Shown in pieces: positions 9,052-17,874 of a stretch of DNA of 64,000 nt (the first letter of the stretch is position 1; each line of letters starts with the position of its first letter). Made by a program: the position numbers and the translations under genes. The DNA comes from Methylobacterium sp. Leaf112. GTDB lineage: Bacteria; Pseudomonadota; Alphaproteobacteria; Rhizobiales; Beijerinckiaceae. The DNA lies in assembly GCF_001423295.1 (NCBI RefSeq), contig NZ_LMNG01000001.1, positions 124,829 to 188,828 on the forward strand. The letters are read 5' to 3'. The notes below the pieces were generated by a model. That model saw only the letters and a list, made by a program, of their open reading frames with translations. It had not been told where the DNA came from and did no database searches.

Positions 9052-9816
9052 ATGAAATCCCTCACGGCCTTCGGGCGCATCGACCCGTTGATCGGCCGGG
9101 CCAACGCCCTGCGGCTGGCGCTGCGCCTCAACGAGGTCGGGGCCGTCGTGGCGCTCCTGGCCGTGAGCCTGCTCGGCTACGGCTTCTTTGCTTTGGCGAG
9201 CGAAGTCGGCGAGGGCTCCACCGCGGCCCTCGACCGCAAGATCCTGCTGTCCCTGCGCAATCCGGCTGATCTCTCCGACCCCATCGGGCCGCGCTGGCTC
9301 GAGGAGACCATGCGGGACATCACGGGACTGGGCAGCATCTTCACCATCGTGTTCGTCACGGTGGCGGCCGTGGCCTACCTCGCCATGACCGGGCGGCGCC
9401 GGATCGCCGTCTTCGTGGTCGCCGCCATCGGCGGGGGCGAGCTCGCCTCCACGGTGCTGAAGCTGTTCTACCACCGGCCCCGGCCGGACCTCGTGCCCCA
9501 TGGCATGGAGGTGTTCACCGCGAGTTTTCCGAGCGGCCACGCGATGATGTCGGCCATCGCCTACCTCACCCTCGCGGCCCTCGTCGCCCGGGTCGATCGC
9601 CAGCGCGGCGTCAAGGTGCTGGTGATGCTGGTCGGCGTGTCCATGACCCTGCTCGTCGGCTTCAGCCGGGTCTATCTCGGCGTCCACTGGCCGAGCGACG
9701 TGCTCGCCGGCTGGTGCGTCGGCGCGGCCTGGGCAGCCCTGTGCTGGTTCATCGCCCTGCAACTCCAGCGCCGCGGCGAGGTCGAGGCTCCGGGCACGGC
9801 GTCGGCACCCCGTTAA
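9052..9816 (+). CDS. Membrane-bound PAP2-family phosphatase
   Basis: 254 residues with about five to six membrane segments. All three PAP2 catalytic motifs are present: KLFYHRPRPDL (K-x6-RP), PSGHAMMS (PSGH) and SRVYLGVHWPSDVLAG (SR-x5-H-x3-D). The family dephosphorylates lipid substrates such as phosphatidate, undecaprenyl pyrophosphate or phosphatidylglycerophosphate at the membrane. Which of these is used here is not determinable. It probably forms a two-gene unit with the 2H phosphoesterase. Confidence 0.93.
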   Translation: MKSLTAFGRIDPLIGRANALRLALRLNEVGAVVALLAVSLLGYGFFALASEVGEGSTAALDRKILLSLRNPADLSDPIGPRWLEETMRDITGLGSIFTIVFVTVAAVAYLAMTGRRRIAVFVVAAIGGGELASTVLKLFYHRPRPDLVPHGMEVFTASFPSGHAMMSAIAYLTLAALVARVDRQRGVKVLVMLVGVSMTLLVGFSRVYLGVHWPSDVLAGWCVGAAWAALCWFIALQLQRRGEVEAPGTASAPR

Positions 9817-9873
9817 CGCTGCGGACGGAACGGCGACGAGGGCACGCATCAATTGTGGCGCGGTTGTGGTTGT

Positions 9874-10269
9874 ATGGTCGCGCAACCCATGGAGATCCGC
9901 TTGACCGAACCCCGAGAACGCCGACGGGACCCGCGCCAGCGAAGCCTCCTCGGTGCCAGCCTTCAGGTCGGCCCCGGTGAATCGATCACCACCTGCCTCG
10001 TGCGCAACGTCGGTCCGGAGGGAGCCAAGCTCATCGTGAGCGCGGCCGTGCCGGTGCCCGCCACCTTCCCGGTCACCATCGACGTCCGTCGCGAGACCCG
10101 GACGGCGCATCTCGTCTGGCGCGAGGGCGACGCCATGGGGATCAGCTTCGCGCCCGAGAAGTCCGCCGGCGTCACGGTTCCCCTTGATCTGGTGCGGGAG
10201 CTGCGTGCGGTCCGGGCGGAGAATTCCAGCCTGCGGGGACGCCTCGCCGCCGCCGGCCTGGACGACTGA
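9874..10269 (+). CDS. PilZ domain protein
   Basis: About 131 residues. The N-terminal RERRRDPRQRSL gives the Arg-rich c-di-GMP binding motif (RxxxR), and VRNVGPEGAKL is a variant of the second motif (D/N-x-S-x-x-G), with Val/Gly in place of Ser. The domain ends near residue 105, followed by a helical tail (LVRELRAVRAENSSLRGRL) that may be a short coiled coil. A c-di-GMP sensor role is likely, but the degenerate second motif leaves binding uncertain. The start is ambiguous between ATG 9874 and ATG 9889. Confidence 0.82.
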   Translation: MVAQPMEIRLTEPRERRRDPRQRSLLGASLQVGPGESITTCLVRNVGPEGAKLIVSAAVPVPATFPVTIDVRRETRTAHLVWREGDAMGISFAPEKSAGVTVPLDLVRELRAVRAENSSLRGRLAAAGLDD

Positions 10270-10361
10270 CCGCCGAAACATCCACACGCAGGAACACGCG
10301 CTGCCGCATGGCGTTCCCGGACAGTCATCGACCTGTCCGAGGCTTTCAGCGGCGTGAATTC

Positions 10362-11675
10362 ATGAGCGACGACTTTCCCGTTTCCCGACGAAACCTTCTG
10401 CGCGCCGGCGGCCTGACGGTCACGGGGGCGGCCCTCGGCCTCGGCACCGGGGCTGCGGGCGCGCAAGGACTGCCCGGTCCATCCGTGCCAGCCGATACGG
10501 GCGCAGTGCAGGGCGGCAAGGTGATGTTTCCGAACTGGCGCGGCGCCGGCGATCGGGTGCCGCCACCGCCGCCCGCGCCCCTCCCCCCGGCTCAGCGGGT
10601 GGGCTTCGCCGTGGTCGGCCTCGGGCGCCTCAGCCTGGAGGAAATCCTGCCGGCCTTCGGGGAGACGAAGCGCGCGCGCCTCGCGGCCGTGATGTCGGGC
10701 ACGCCAGCCAAGGCCCGCCTCGTCGCCGAACAGTACGGCGTACCGGCCGATGCGGTCTACGGCTACGACGGGTGGGAGCGCTTGGCGCAGAACCCGAACG
10801 TGAGGGCCGTCTACATCGTCACGCCCAACGGCCTGCACCGCGATCACGTCGTGGCCGCCGCGAAGGCGGGCAAGCACGTGCTGTGCGAGAAGCCGATGGC
10901 GAATTCCTCGGCCGAGGCACGCGAGATGATCGAGGCCTGCGCCAAGGCCAACCTCAAGCTCATGATCGCCTATCGCTGCCAGTACGAGCCCTACAACCGT
11001 GAGGTGACGCGCCTCGCCCGCTCCGGCGAGTTCGGCAAGCCGCGCCTGATCCAGGCCTTCAACGGGCAGACCACGGGACTGCCCGAGCAGTGGCGCCTGC
11101 GCAAAGCCCTGGCGGGTGGGGGGGCCTTGCCGGATATCGGTCTCTACTGCCTCAACGGCGTGCGGGCGCTGACCGGCGAGGAGCCGGTCTCGGTGGAGGC
11201 GAGCGTCTATTCCCCACCGGGCGATCCGAAGTTCGCCGAGGTGGAGGAAACCGTCTCGTTCACCTTGCGGTTTCCCTCCGGCCTCATCGCCCAATGCATG
11301 ACCGGCTACGGCATCCACGAGTCGCGCCGGCTCCAGCTCCATACGGAACGGGCCGACATCGACCTGCGCAACGCCTTCGCGTATCGCGGCCAGCACCTCG
11401 TGGTGTCGCACCCGGACGGCGCCGTGGAATCGCAGGATTCGCGGATGCTGACGGCGAAGAACCAGTTCGCCCTCGAGATCGACCACATGGCCCGGTGCAT
11501 CCTCGAGGACCGGCGCCCGCGTACCCCCGGCGAGGAGGGCCTTCAGGACCACGTCCTCATGGAGGCGATCTACGAAGCCGCGCGATCGGGTCGTCCCGTC
11601 ACCGTCGGGCCTCCCCCGGGAAGCGCTGGCGGCCTCGATGTCACGCGTGGCCCGGAACTCGACGACGCCGGCTGA
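10362..11675 (+). CDS. Tat-exported Gfo/Idh/MocA family oxidoreductase (glucose-fructose oxidoreductase-like)
   Basis: 437 residues. The N-terminus has a twin-arginine signal (SRRNLLRAGGLTVTGAALG), then a proline-rich stretch. The Rossmann fold starts with VGFAVVGLGRLSLEEI near residue 80. The NAD(P)-binding and catalytic helix contains HVLCEKPMA (the conserved EKP Lys). The C-terminal Gfo domain contains GGGALPDIGLYCLN. The arrangement resembles periplasmic glucose-fructose oxidoreductase with tightly bound NADP. Export of a pre-folded cofactor enzyme explains the Tat signal. Substrate unknown. ATG 10362 is chosen because it places the Tat motif at the N-terminus. Confidence 0.9.
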   Translation: MSDDFPVSRRNLLRAGGLTVTGAALGLGTGAAGAQGLPGPSVPADTGAVQGGKVMFPNWRGAGDRVPPPPPAPLPPAQRVGFAVVGLGRLSLEEILPAFGETKRARLAAVMSGTPAKARLVAEQYGVPADAVYGYDGWERLAQNPNVRAVYIVTPNGLHRDHVVAAAKAGKHVLCEKPMANSSAEAREMIEACAKANLKLMIAYRCQYEPYNREVTRLARSGEFGKPRLIQAFNGQTTGLPEQWRLRKALAGGGALPDIGLYCLNGVRALTGEEPVSVEASVYSPPGDPKFAEVEETVSFTLRFPSGLIAQCMTGYGIHESRRLQLHTERADIDLRNAFAYRGQHLVVSHPDGAVESQDSRMLTAKNQFALEIDHMARCILEDRRPRTPGEEGLQDHVLMEAIYEAARSGRPVTVGPPPGSAGGLDVTRGPELDDAG

Positions 11676-11742
11676 GGAGCCCTCCGGATCGTCATGAAAG
11701 CAGGGTAAGGTCGGTTTCGAACACCGACCCGAAAGATCGCCC

Positions 11743-13236
11743 ATCTCCCGCCTTCGCCTCGCCCTCTGCCTGCTCGGTCTCGCGAGCCTTCGCGGCGCCC
11801 AGGCACAGAGCCCGGCCGAGGAGCTGGCGCGAATCGCGGCCGAACCCATCGCCATCGGGTCGTCCCGGGGGGCCGGCGGCGATCCGCAGACCTCGGTCGC
11901 GCAGTCGGTCACCTCGTCCCGGCCCTCGGCGAACCTCGACACGTCCATCGAGGATCAGCTCGGTCCCTCCGGCGATCCGTTCGGCCTGCGGGCCTTCCTC
12001 AAGACCCGCGGCATCACCTACAGCCTGACCTACATCGGCGAAGGCCTGGGTAATGCGACCGGGGGATTGCGGCGGCGCGCGATCCTCGAAGGCCTCCTCG
12101 ACCTCGAGATCGATGTCGATCTCGGGCCCCTCGTCGGCTGGCAGGGGGCGCTCCTGCACACCAACCTGTTCCAGATCCACGGTGCGGGCCTGTCGCGCGG
12201 CACCCTCGACAACATCATCACGGTCAGCGGCATCGAGGCCCTGCCGTCCTCGCGCGTCTACGAACTCTCCTTCGAGCAGAAGCTGTTCGACGACCGGTTC
12301 TCGCTGCGGTTCGGGCAACTCGCCGCCGACACGGAATTCGCCGTGACCCAGACCGGCACCGTGTTCGTCAATTCCACCTTCGGCTGGCCCAACAACATGG
12401 CCGTGGTGATCCCGAGCGGCGGCCCGATCTATCCCCTGGCGGTCCCGGGCGTCCGGGCGAAAGTCGTGCCCAACGCGAATTTCTCGCTGCAGGTCGGCGT
12501 GTTCGACGGCGATCCGGCCGGTCCCGCCCGCTCCGGCGCCGGTCCCGACCCGCAGCGGCGCAACCGCACCGGCACCAACTTTCGTACCAACGACCCCGCC
12601 CTCGTCATCGCCGAGGCCGCCTACGCCTACAACATCGAACCCGGCAGCACCGGCGAGGCCGGAACCGTGACGCTCGGCGGCTGGCACCATTTCGGGCGCT
12701 TCGACAGCCTGCGCTTCGACGGGAACCGCGTTCCCCTGGCCTCACCCGACAGCACCGGCATCGCCCGCCGGTTCCGGGGCGACAGCGGCCTCTACGGCAT
12801 CATCGACCAGACGATCTACCGGGAACCCGACGACCCCAACGACGGCGCCAGCGTGTTCGTTCGCGTGGCCGGCGGGCCCTCGGACCGAAACCTCATCGAC
12901 CTCTATGTCGATGCCGGCATCGCCTACAAGGGATTGGTGCCGGGACGCTCCGACGACACCGTCGGCATCGCCTTCGCGCTCTCACGGGTGTCGCGCACGG
13001 CACGGGCCTTCGACACCGATACGATCCTGGCCACCGGTGCCCCGGGTCCGCGCCGCAGCAGCGAGGCGGTGCTGGAGGCGACCTATCAGGCGGTCCTCGG
13101 CCCCGGCGTGACCGTGCAGCCGGATGTGCAGTACATCTTCCGGCCGAGCGGCGGCATCGCCAACCCGCGCGATCCCGATGCCGGGCGCATCCGCAACGCT
13201 GCGGTGTTCGGCCTGCGGACGACGATCCGATATTAG
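11743..13236 (+). CDS. OprB-family carbohydrate-selective porin, no canonical start codon
   Basis: About 497 residues if read from 11743. The mature part matches OprB porins: LEIDVDLGPLVGWQGALLHT, SFEQKLFDDRFSLRFGQL, then FGWPNNM, PGVRAKVVPN, and a C-terminal beta strand ending in FGLRTTIRY with a terminal aromatic residue. Translation in this frame back to the stop at 11695 gives a good signal peptide (SRLRLALCLLGLASLRGA, then QAQ), but no ATG, GTG or TTG is available before 12067. An ATC codon at 11743 sits exactly where a start is expected. Either ATC is used, a base error changed ATG, or the gene is inactive. TTG 12067 would remove the signal peptide. Confidence 0.8.
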   Translation: MSRLRLALCLLGLASLRGAQAQSPAEELARIAAEPIAIGSSRGAGGDPQTSVAQSVTSSRPSANLDTSIEDQLGPSGDPFGLRAFLKTRGITYSLTYIGEGLGNATGGLRRRAILEGLLDLEIDVDLGPLVGWQGALLHTNLFQIHGAGLSRGTLDNIITVSGIEALPSSRVYELSFEQKLFDDRFSLRFGQLAADTEFAVTQTGTVFVNSTFGWPNNMAVVIPSGGPIYPLAVPGVRAKVVPNANFSLQVGVFDGDPAGPARSGAGPDPQRRNRTGTNFRTNDPALVIAEAAYAYNIEPGSTGEAGTVTLGGWHHFGRFDSLRFDGNRVPLASPDSTGIARRFRGDSGLYGIIDQTIYREPDDPNDGASVFVRVAGGPSDRNLIDLYVDAGIAYKGLVPGRSDDTVGIAFALSRVSRTARAFDTDTILATGAPGPRRSSEAVLEATYQAVLGPGVTVQPDVQYIFRPSGGIANPRDPDAGRIRNAAVFGLRTTIRY

Positions 13237-13321
13237 GGGTATCGGTCCTGAAGGGGGCGCCGGTTTTCGGAGCGAACCCGATGGCCGGTCGGATTTCCCG
13301 TTCGTCCGCGCCCGCGACGGA

Positions 13322-13867
13322 TCAGTTGGGCCTGCGTTCCGCCTCGACCTTCTTGGCCAGGGCCCGCCCCACCTCGTACAGGGCCTCGCGCAGGCCCGGG
13401 AGGGCCGCCTTCGCGCCGTCGTTCTCGATGAGCGCGTTGGCGATGAGGAGATGGTCGGCGATGGTTTCGAGGTGGTCGCTCGCCGTGGTCATCGGGTGCG
13501 GCGGCGGGGGCACGAAACGGCCGATGTTGCCGAACGCCGCCGGTGTCTCCGCCCCGTCCAACGACAATTCGGTCATCGACCCGAGGTAGCCCAGAAACGT
13601 GCGGCCCGGCGGGCCGAACGAGGGAACACCGCCGGCGCCGATCCAGCGTGCGCCACCATCCGTGGAGCGCAGGCGGAACTGGATGCAGAACTCGGACGCC
13701 GTCTCGACCGCCTGCACCAGGACCCGCCTGACGATCGGACGGTCATGGTCGTGGAGGCACGACAGCCAGCCCTCGTTCAGGGCGGCGGCGATGGGCTGGC
13801 CCGTGAGTTTGGTCCATTCCGGGCTGACATGGCTCAATGCGCCAACCGGATCGATCGCGAAGATCAC
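13322..13867 (-). CDS. PAS domain protein
   Basis: 181 residues starting at GTG 13867, with AGGAG seven bases upstream. The first 105 residues form a PAS fold (IFAIDPVGALSHVSPEWTKL, then HDHDRPIVRRVLVQAV and FRLRSTDGGARWIGAGGVP). A Pro-rich break (VPPPPHP) follows, then a helical tail (about 125-175) that may dimerise or interact with a partner. No kinase, HTH or GGDEF output domain is present. It may be a sensor fragment or an adaptor. Ligand unknown. Confidence 0.82.
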   Translation of the reverse strand: MIFAIDPVGALSHVSPEWTKLTGQPIAAALNEGWLSCLHDHDRPIVRRVLVQAVETASEFCIQFRLRSTDGGARWIGAGGVPSFGPPGRTFLGYLGSMTELSLDGAETPAAFGNIGRFVPPPPHPMTTASDHLETIADHLLIANALIENDGAKAALPGLREALYEVGRALAKKVEAERRPN

Positions 13868-13984
13868 TGAGCGGCTCCTGCCTCAATTCAGCATCATCGC
13901 GGATGTATCGCGTATGCGATCGCGGGCCTGCGGCCCGCGCGGTTATGTCTTTTGATAGATGGCGTCGTCCATCGCAATGGTTCC

Positions 13985-14266
13985 ATGGTGCGACTTATGG
14001 TCGAGAAACAGCGCCGGGCGGATCGGGACGAGAGAATTCGTGCGCGCGTCGGGCAGATCGCCGACGCACTCAACGTCCCGACGGAGTATTTCTACGCGGA
14101 TACCACGGCACAGAGCAGTGCCGCGGAGGCGAACGAATGCTTGCGGCTGTGGTTTCAGATCGAAACGCCGGAGCGCCGCCGCCGGGCCCTCGCCCTCCTG
14201 CGCGCCCTAGCGGAAGGCGAAGATCTGGCGGAAGGCGAAGATCTGGCGGAAAGCGAAGAGCCGTAG
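13985..14266 (+). CDS. XRE-type regulator remnant lacking its helix-turn-helix
   Basis: 93 residues from ATG 13985 (ATG 13997 is also possible). RVGQIADALNVPTEYFYAD matches the segment that normally follows the HTH in XRE/Cro-type repressors. RLWFQIETPERRRRALALLRAL matches their C-terminal helix. The N-terminal recognition helices are absent, and nothing upstream encodes them in any frame I could read. It ends in a near-perfect tandem repeat of LAEGED. It may be a decayed regulator or a small partner protein. Confidence 0.5.
   Translation: MVRLMVEKQRRADRDERIRARVGQIADALNVPTEYFYADTTAQSSAAEANECLRLWFQIETPERRRRALALLRALAEGEDLAEGEDLAESEEP
14210..14260 (+). repeat. 18-bp tandem repeat in the 3' end of the XRE-like remnant
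   Basis: The unit GCGGAAGGCGAAGATCTG occurs at 14210-14227 and 14228-14245, followed by a diverged partial copy to 14260. It encodes repeated LAEGED. Copy number could vary between strains. Confidence 0.85.
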
Positions 14267-14332
14267 GGCCGTCCGTGCGGCGCTGCCGCGTCATCCTTCG
14301 AAAACGCTCGGCCGCAGACGTTGAGGCTGTGC

Positions 14333-15763
14333 CTACTCGGCCGCCGGGGTGTTGAGCGCCAGCAGGCGGGCCGTGCGGGTGCGGGCCGCCGTCCGCGCGG
14401 CGTCCGGCTCGCGCCCTTCCAGGGTCCGTCGCGCATCGTTGACCGCGGCATGGACGGCGTCGATGGCGAGGATCAGGGCGCTGATCGTCCGGGTGTCGAT
14501 GTTGCGGGCCCGGGCGTGCTGGACCACGTCGGCCACCAGGCTGTCGGTCTCGAGAACGAGACCGTCGAGGTCTTCCCGCGTGCGCGCCGACCGCACCTCG
14601 CGCAGGAGATCGAGAAGCCGATCCAGGACCACATCGATGCGCTCGCGCTGCTCACGGGCGAGGCGCTGACCGAGCCAGGCGATACCCGAGCCGATGGTGC
14701 CGCCGAAGAAGGCGAGGAGGTAGATGTAATCCTCGTAGCGCTCGAACAGGGTCTGCTGCTCGCGCTCGAAATAGTCCACCGCGCCCGGATGGTTGGGCAG
14801 GCGCGCGCTGGTGGCGGCGACGCTCGAATCGAAATCCGGGGCCTTCATCAGCTTGGCGATGGGAGCTTGCGGGGCGAGCTTCGAGCGCCACTCGAACAGG
14901 TGCTGGGTGACGGAGGCGACGGTGATGCGGCTGACGCTGCCCCGGGCCATCAGCCGGTAGGACGCCCCGACGGTCTTCACGTCCTCCTCCGGGCGCTTCG
15001 GACGCCCGCCGAAGGTGCCGGCCGGGATCGTCACGGATTGCAGTTCGGGCATCCGTTGGATGATGGCCTCGCCGTCGGGCACCGAGACGAACGTCACCTG
15101 CTTGTCCGCCGCGGCCGCCTCGACCGCCCGTACGGTGGAGATGGCGGCCTTCGACGCCGGGGCGGCGATCACCGCGACGGCGTCGACGCGACCCTCCTGC
15201 AGGGCGCTCGTCACGTCCGCCGGCTTCAACGGCACCAGGGCGACGCGGGCGGGGCCCATGACCCTGTCCGGTCCGGCGTCGCCGATCGGCTCCGCGGTGA
15301 AGTCGTAGAAGCCGAGCAGATTGGTCACGAACGGCACGTCGGCCTGATGCCGTTCGACGATGCCGAGGCGCTTGCGCGACAAATCGGGAAAGCTCTCGAT
15401 GGCCGCCGCCGCGGGGGCGACGATGAGCAGCGCCTCGTCGTGCAGGATCGCCAGGGTCAGGCCATTCTCGGGCAGCAGTACGTCCGGGCGCACCACTGCG
15501 AGGTCGGCCTCGCTGCGCTGGAGGGCTTCGGCGGAATCGCGCACGTCGTCATAGGGGATGACCTTGAGGCGGACATCCTCGTGGCCACGGGCCAGCGCAC
15601 GGGCGTAGGTCTGGAGCAGGTTCGCCTCGGCACCGTCACGCGGACCGACGGCCACGGTGAGCGTCGTCGGACGCGACAGGTACACCACCGCTCCGGCCAG
15701 GGCCGCGAGGCCGAGGGCCAGCACGACGAGGAGCCATTCGCGTCTCAGGAGGAATGCCGGCAT
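14333..15763 (-). CDS. TAXI-family solute-binding protein with C-terminal membrane anchor
   Basis: 476 residues. An N-terminal hydrophobic segment (LLVVLALGLAALAGAVVYLS) is followed by a TAXI/TRAP-type binding fold: TLTVAVGPRDGAEANLLQTY, LKVIPYDDVRDSAEAL, ADLAVVRPDV, and VTIPAGTFGG late in the fold. A second hydrophobic segment near residue 350 (YIYLLAFFGGTIGSGIAWLG) leads to a charged helical cytoplasmic tail. A normal TAXI protein is a free periplasmic binder. Here both ends are anchored and no TRAP permease lies nearby, so a sensor role is possible. A close paralog lies at 24966-26363. Confidence 0.85.
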   Translation of the reverse strand: MPAFLLRREWLLVVLALGLAALAGAVVYLSRPTTLTVAVGPRDGAEANLLQTYARALARGHEDVRLKVIPYDDVRDSAEALQRSEADLAVVRPDVLLPENGLTLAILHDEALLIVAPAAAAIESFPDLSRKRLGIVERHQADVPFVTNLLGFYDFTAEPIGDAGPDRVMGPARVALVPLKPADVTSALQEGRVDAVAVIAAPASKAAISTVRAVEAAAADKQVTFVSVPDGEAIIQRMPELQSVTIPAGTFGGRPKRPEEDVKTVGASYRLMARGSVSRITVASVTQHLFEWRSKLAPQAPIAKLMKAPDFDSSVAATSARLPNHPGAVDYFEREQQTLFERYEDYIYLLAFFGGTIGSGIAWLGQRLAREQRERIDVVLDRLLDLLREVRSARTREDLDGLVLETDSLVADVVQHARARNIDTRTISALILAIDAVHAAVNDARRTLEGREPDAARTAARTRTARLLALNTPAAE

Positions 15764-15949
15764 AGCATGCTCGAGCCCTCGACCATCCTTGCGATCCGGG
15801 TCGGATCCTTATTGGGAGTCTGAACCGGAAACCTGTCCGAAGCGTAAAGAACCGATGAATGCCTCAAACGTTGCAAATCCCAAGCCGGGGAGGGGCAAAC
15901 CCTTCCCTGGGAAGCGAGCCTTTTTTGAGAGCAGGCCCTTTTTGAGAGC

Positions 15950-15976
15950 AAGCCTTCCATGACAAGCCTTCCATGA
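15950..15976 (+). repeat. Duplicated 13-mer creating a mini-ORF that overlaps the recX start
   Basis: AAGCCTTCCATGA occurs at 15950-15962 and again at 15964-15976. The first copy supplies an ATG at 15959 that opens a five-codon frame (MTSLP), whose TGA at 15974-15976 overlaps the recX ATG at 15973. A second imperfect repeat (TTTTTGAGAGCA) lies just upstream at about 15922-15950. This could couple translation of recX to the mini-ORF; that part is inference. Confidence 0.6.
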
Positions 15977-16572
15977 AAGGAGCGTCGCCTTTCGACAGGT
16001 CGAGCCGGGACACGCCGGCGGTCGTCAAGCCGACCCGGCCCGTGAGCGCGGCCTATCTGGAACGGGCCGCCCTACATTACCTCGAGCGCTACAGCGCCTC
16101 GGTGGCGATGCTGCGGCGGACCCTCCAGCGGCGGGTGGACAAGCGCTGCCGTCTGCGCGACGAGGACCCCTCCGTCCACGCCGAGACCATCGACGCCGTG
16201 GTCGCCCGGGCCGTCAGCGCCGGCCTCGTCGACGATGCTCGCTTCACCGCCGGCCGGATGGCGGCCCTGCGCCGACGCGGCACTTCGGCCCGAGCCCTCT
16301 CGGCCAAGCTCGCCGCCAAGGGGGTGCCGCGCGGCCTCGTCGACGAGGCCATGGCGGCGGAGCGCGACGAGGCCGAAGCCGAGGGGACCGACACCGAGGA
16401 GGCCGCCGCCAACGCCTATGCCAAGCGCCGGCGGTTCGGACCCTGGCGCCGGCCCGGCACCCGCGAGGCCCACCGCGACCGCGATCTCGCCGCCATGGCC
16501 CGGGCGGGCTTCCCCTACGGACTCGCTCGCCGCATCGTCGAGGCGGAGCTGGAGCCGGACGTGGATTCCTGA
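15973..16572 (+). CDS. recX: Regulatory protein RecX
   Basis: 199 residues. RecX binds RecA filaments and limits their activity. The family pattern is visible: AALHYLERYSASVAMLRRTL, then AVVARAVSAGLVDDARFTAGR, ALSAKLAAKGVPRGLVDEAM, and a C-terminal third repeat RDLAAMARAGFPYGLARRIV. There is a basic/acidic insert near residues 135-150. No clear Shine-Dalgarno sequence precedes ATG 15973; see the overlapping mini-ORF. It lies just upstream of a DNA-repair gene pair on the same strand, consistent with a DNA-maintenance neighbourhood. Confidence 0.9.
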   Translation: MKGASPFDRSSRDTPAVVKPTRPVSAAYLERAALHYLERYSASVAMLRRTLQRRVDKRCRLRDEDPSVHAETIDAVVARAVSAGLVDDARFTAGRMAALRRRGTSARALSAKLAAKGVPRGLVDEAMAAERDEAEAEGTDTEEAAANAYAKRRRFGPWRRPGTREAHRDRDLAAMARAGFPYGLARRIVEAELEPDVDS

Positions 16573-16657
16573 GGCTGCGACGATCCGGCAGCGCACACGA
16601 TCGTGTTTCGTCGAAGAAAAAATTGAACGAACCGCGAACGGAGCGCATCTCTCTTCC

Positions 16658-17872
16658 ATGGACGAAGCCCTCGCGAAGAAGCTGCGCATCCTCGCCGATG
16701 CCGCCAAGTACGACGCCTCGTGCTCCTCTTCCGGGGCGCCCAAGCGCACGGCCGGCAAGGGTGAACTCGGTTCGACCACGGGGGCGGGCATCTGCCACGC
16801 CTACACGCCGGACGGGCGCTGCATCTCGCTCCTGAAAATCCTGCTGACGAACTACTGCCTGTTCGACTGCGCCTATTGCGTCAACCGGCGCTCGTCCAAC
16901 GTCGCCCGGGCGAAATTCACCGTCGAGGAGGTCGTGACCCTCACGGTGGAGTTCTACAAGCGCAACTACATCGAGGGCCTGTTCCTCTCGTCCGGCATCA
17001 TCAAGTCGCCCGACCACACCATGGAATTGCTGACCAGGGTGGCGAAATCGCTCCGGCGCGACCACGGCTTTCGCGGCTACATCCACCTGAAATCGATCCC
17101 GGAAGCGAGTCCCTGGCTGATCGAGGAAGCGGGCCTCTACGCCGACCGGCTTTCCATCAACGTCGAACTCCCGACCGAGGTGAGCCTGGAGCGGCTGGCG
17201 CCGGAGAAGAACGGTCTGGTCATCCAAAACGCCATCCAGCAGATCGGCGAACGGATCGTCGAGGCGAAGGCCGAAAAGCGCCGGTTCTCGCCGGCCGGAC
17301 AATCGACACAGGTCATCGTCGGCGCCGACGCCACCACCGACGAGGCGCTGATGCGCAAGAGCGCGCATCTGTACGGGTCGTTCAACCTGAAGCGGGTCTA
17401 TTACTCGGCCTTCAGCCCGATTCCGGATGGCTCGACCATCCTGCCGTTGAAGTCGCCCCCGCTCCAGCGCGAGCACAGGCTCTACCAGGGCGATTGGCTG
17501 CTGCGGTATTACGGCTTCACCCCCGACGACGTCGCCGATGCCACCGAGGACGGCATGTTCGCCCTCGACGTCGACCCGAAACTCGCCTGGGCCCTCAAGC
17601 ACCGCGCGCACTTCCCCCTCGACGTGAACCGGGCCGATCGGGAATGGCTCTTGCGGGTGCCGGGTCTCGGGGCGCGCGCCGTGGACAAGATCATTCGGGC
17701 GCGGCGCCACACGCGCCTGCGCCTGGAGGACGTCGCCCGCCTCACCTCCGGCCTCAAGCGCGCCCGGCCGTTCCTCATCACGGAGGATTATCGCCCAAGC
17801 GGTGGGCTCACCGATCGCCTCGACCTGCGCGCGCGGCTCGCGGAACCGCCGAAGCAGTTGAGCCTGTTCTGA
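16658..17872 (+). CDS. Putative DNA modification/repair radical SAM protein
   Basis: 404 residues. The radical SAM cluster motif is CLFDCAYC (C-x3-C-x2-C) in LLTNYCLFDCAYCVNRRSS near residue 70. The protein opens with KKLRILADAAKYDASCSSSG, typical of the family annotated as DNA modification/repair radical SAM. A C-terminal helix-hairpin-helix segment (LLRVPGLGARAVDKIIRARR) suggests DNA binding. The family is nearly always found next to a UdgX-type protein, as here (2 bases between stop and next start). The reaction is not established; damage processing is the inferred role. Confidence 0.93.
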   Translation: MDEALAKKLRILADAAKYDASCSSSGAPKRTAGKGELGSTTGAGICHAYTPDGRCISLLKILLTNYCLFDCAYCVNRRSSNVARAKFTVEEVVTLTVEFYKRNYIEGLFLSSGIIKSPDHTMELLTRVAKSLRRDHGFRGYIHLKSIPEASPWLIEEAGLYADRLSINVELPTEVSLERLAPEKNGLVIQNAIQQIGERIVEAKAEKRRFSPAGQSTQVIVGADATTDEALMRKSAHLYGSFNLKRVYYSAFSPIPDGSTILPLKSPPLQREHRLYQGDWLLRYYGFTPDDVADATEDGMFALDVDPKLAWALKHRAHFPLDVNRADREWLLRVPGLGARAVDKIIRARRHTRLRLEDVARLTSGLKRARPFLITEDYRPSGGLTDRLDLRARLAEPPKQLSLF

Positions 17873-17874
17873 CG

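Noticed and set aside
8944..10287. A 447-codon antisense frame over the PAP2 and PilZ genes
   Set aside because: Shadow composition; both plus-strand genes have full motifs.
15745..15960. A 71-codon minus-strand frame upstream of the first TAXI gene
   Set aside because: Sits in the repeat-rich intergenic region and has no protein-like pattern.
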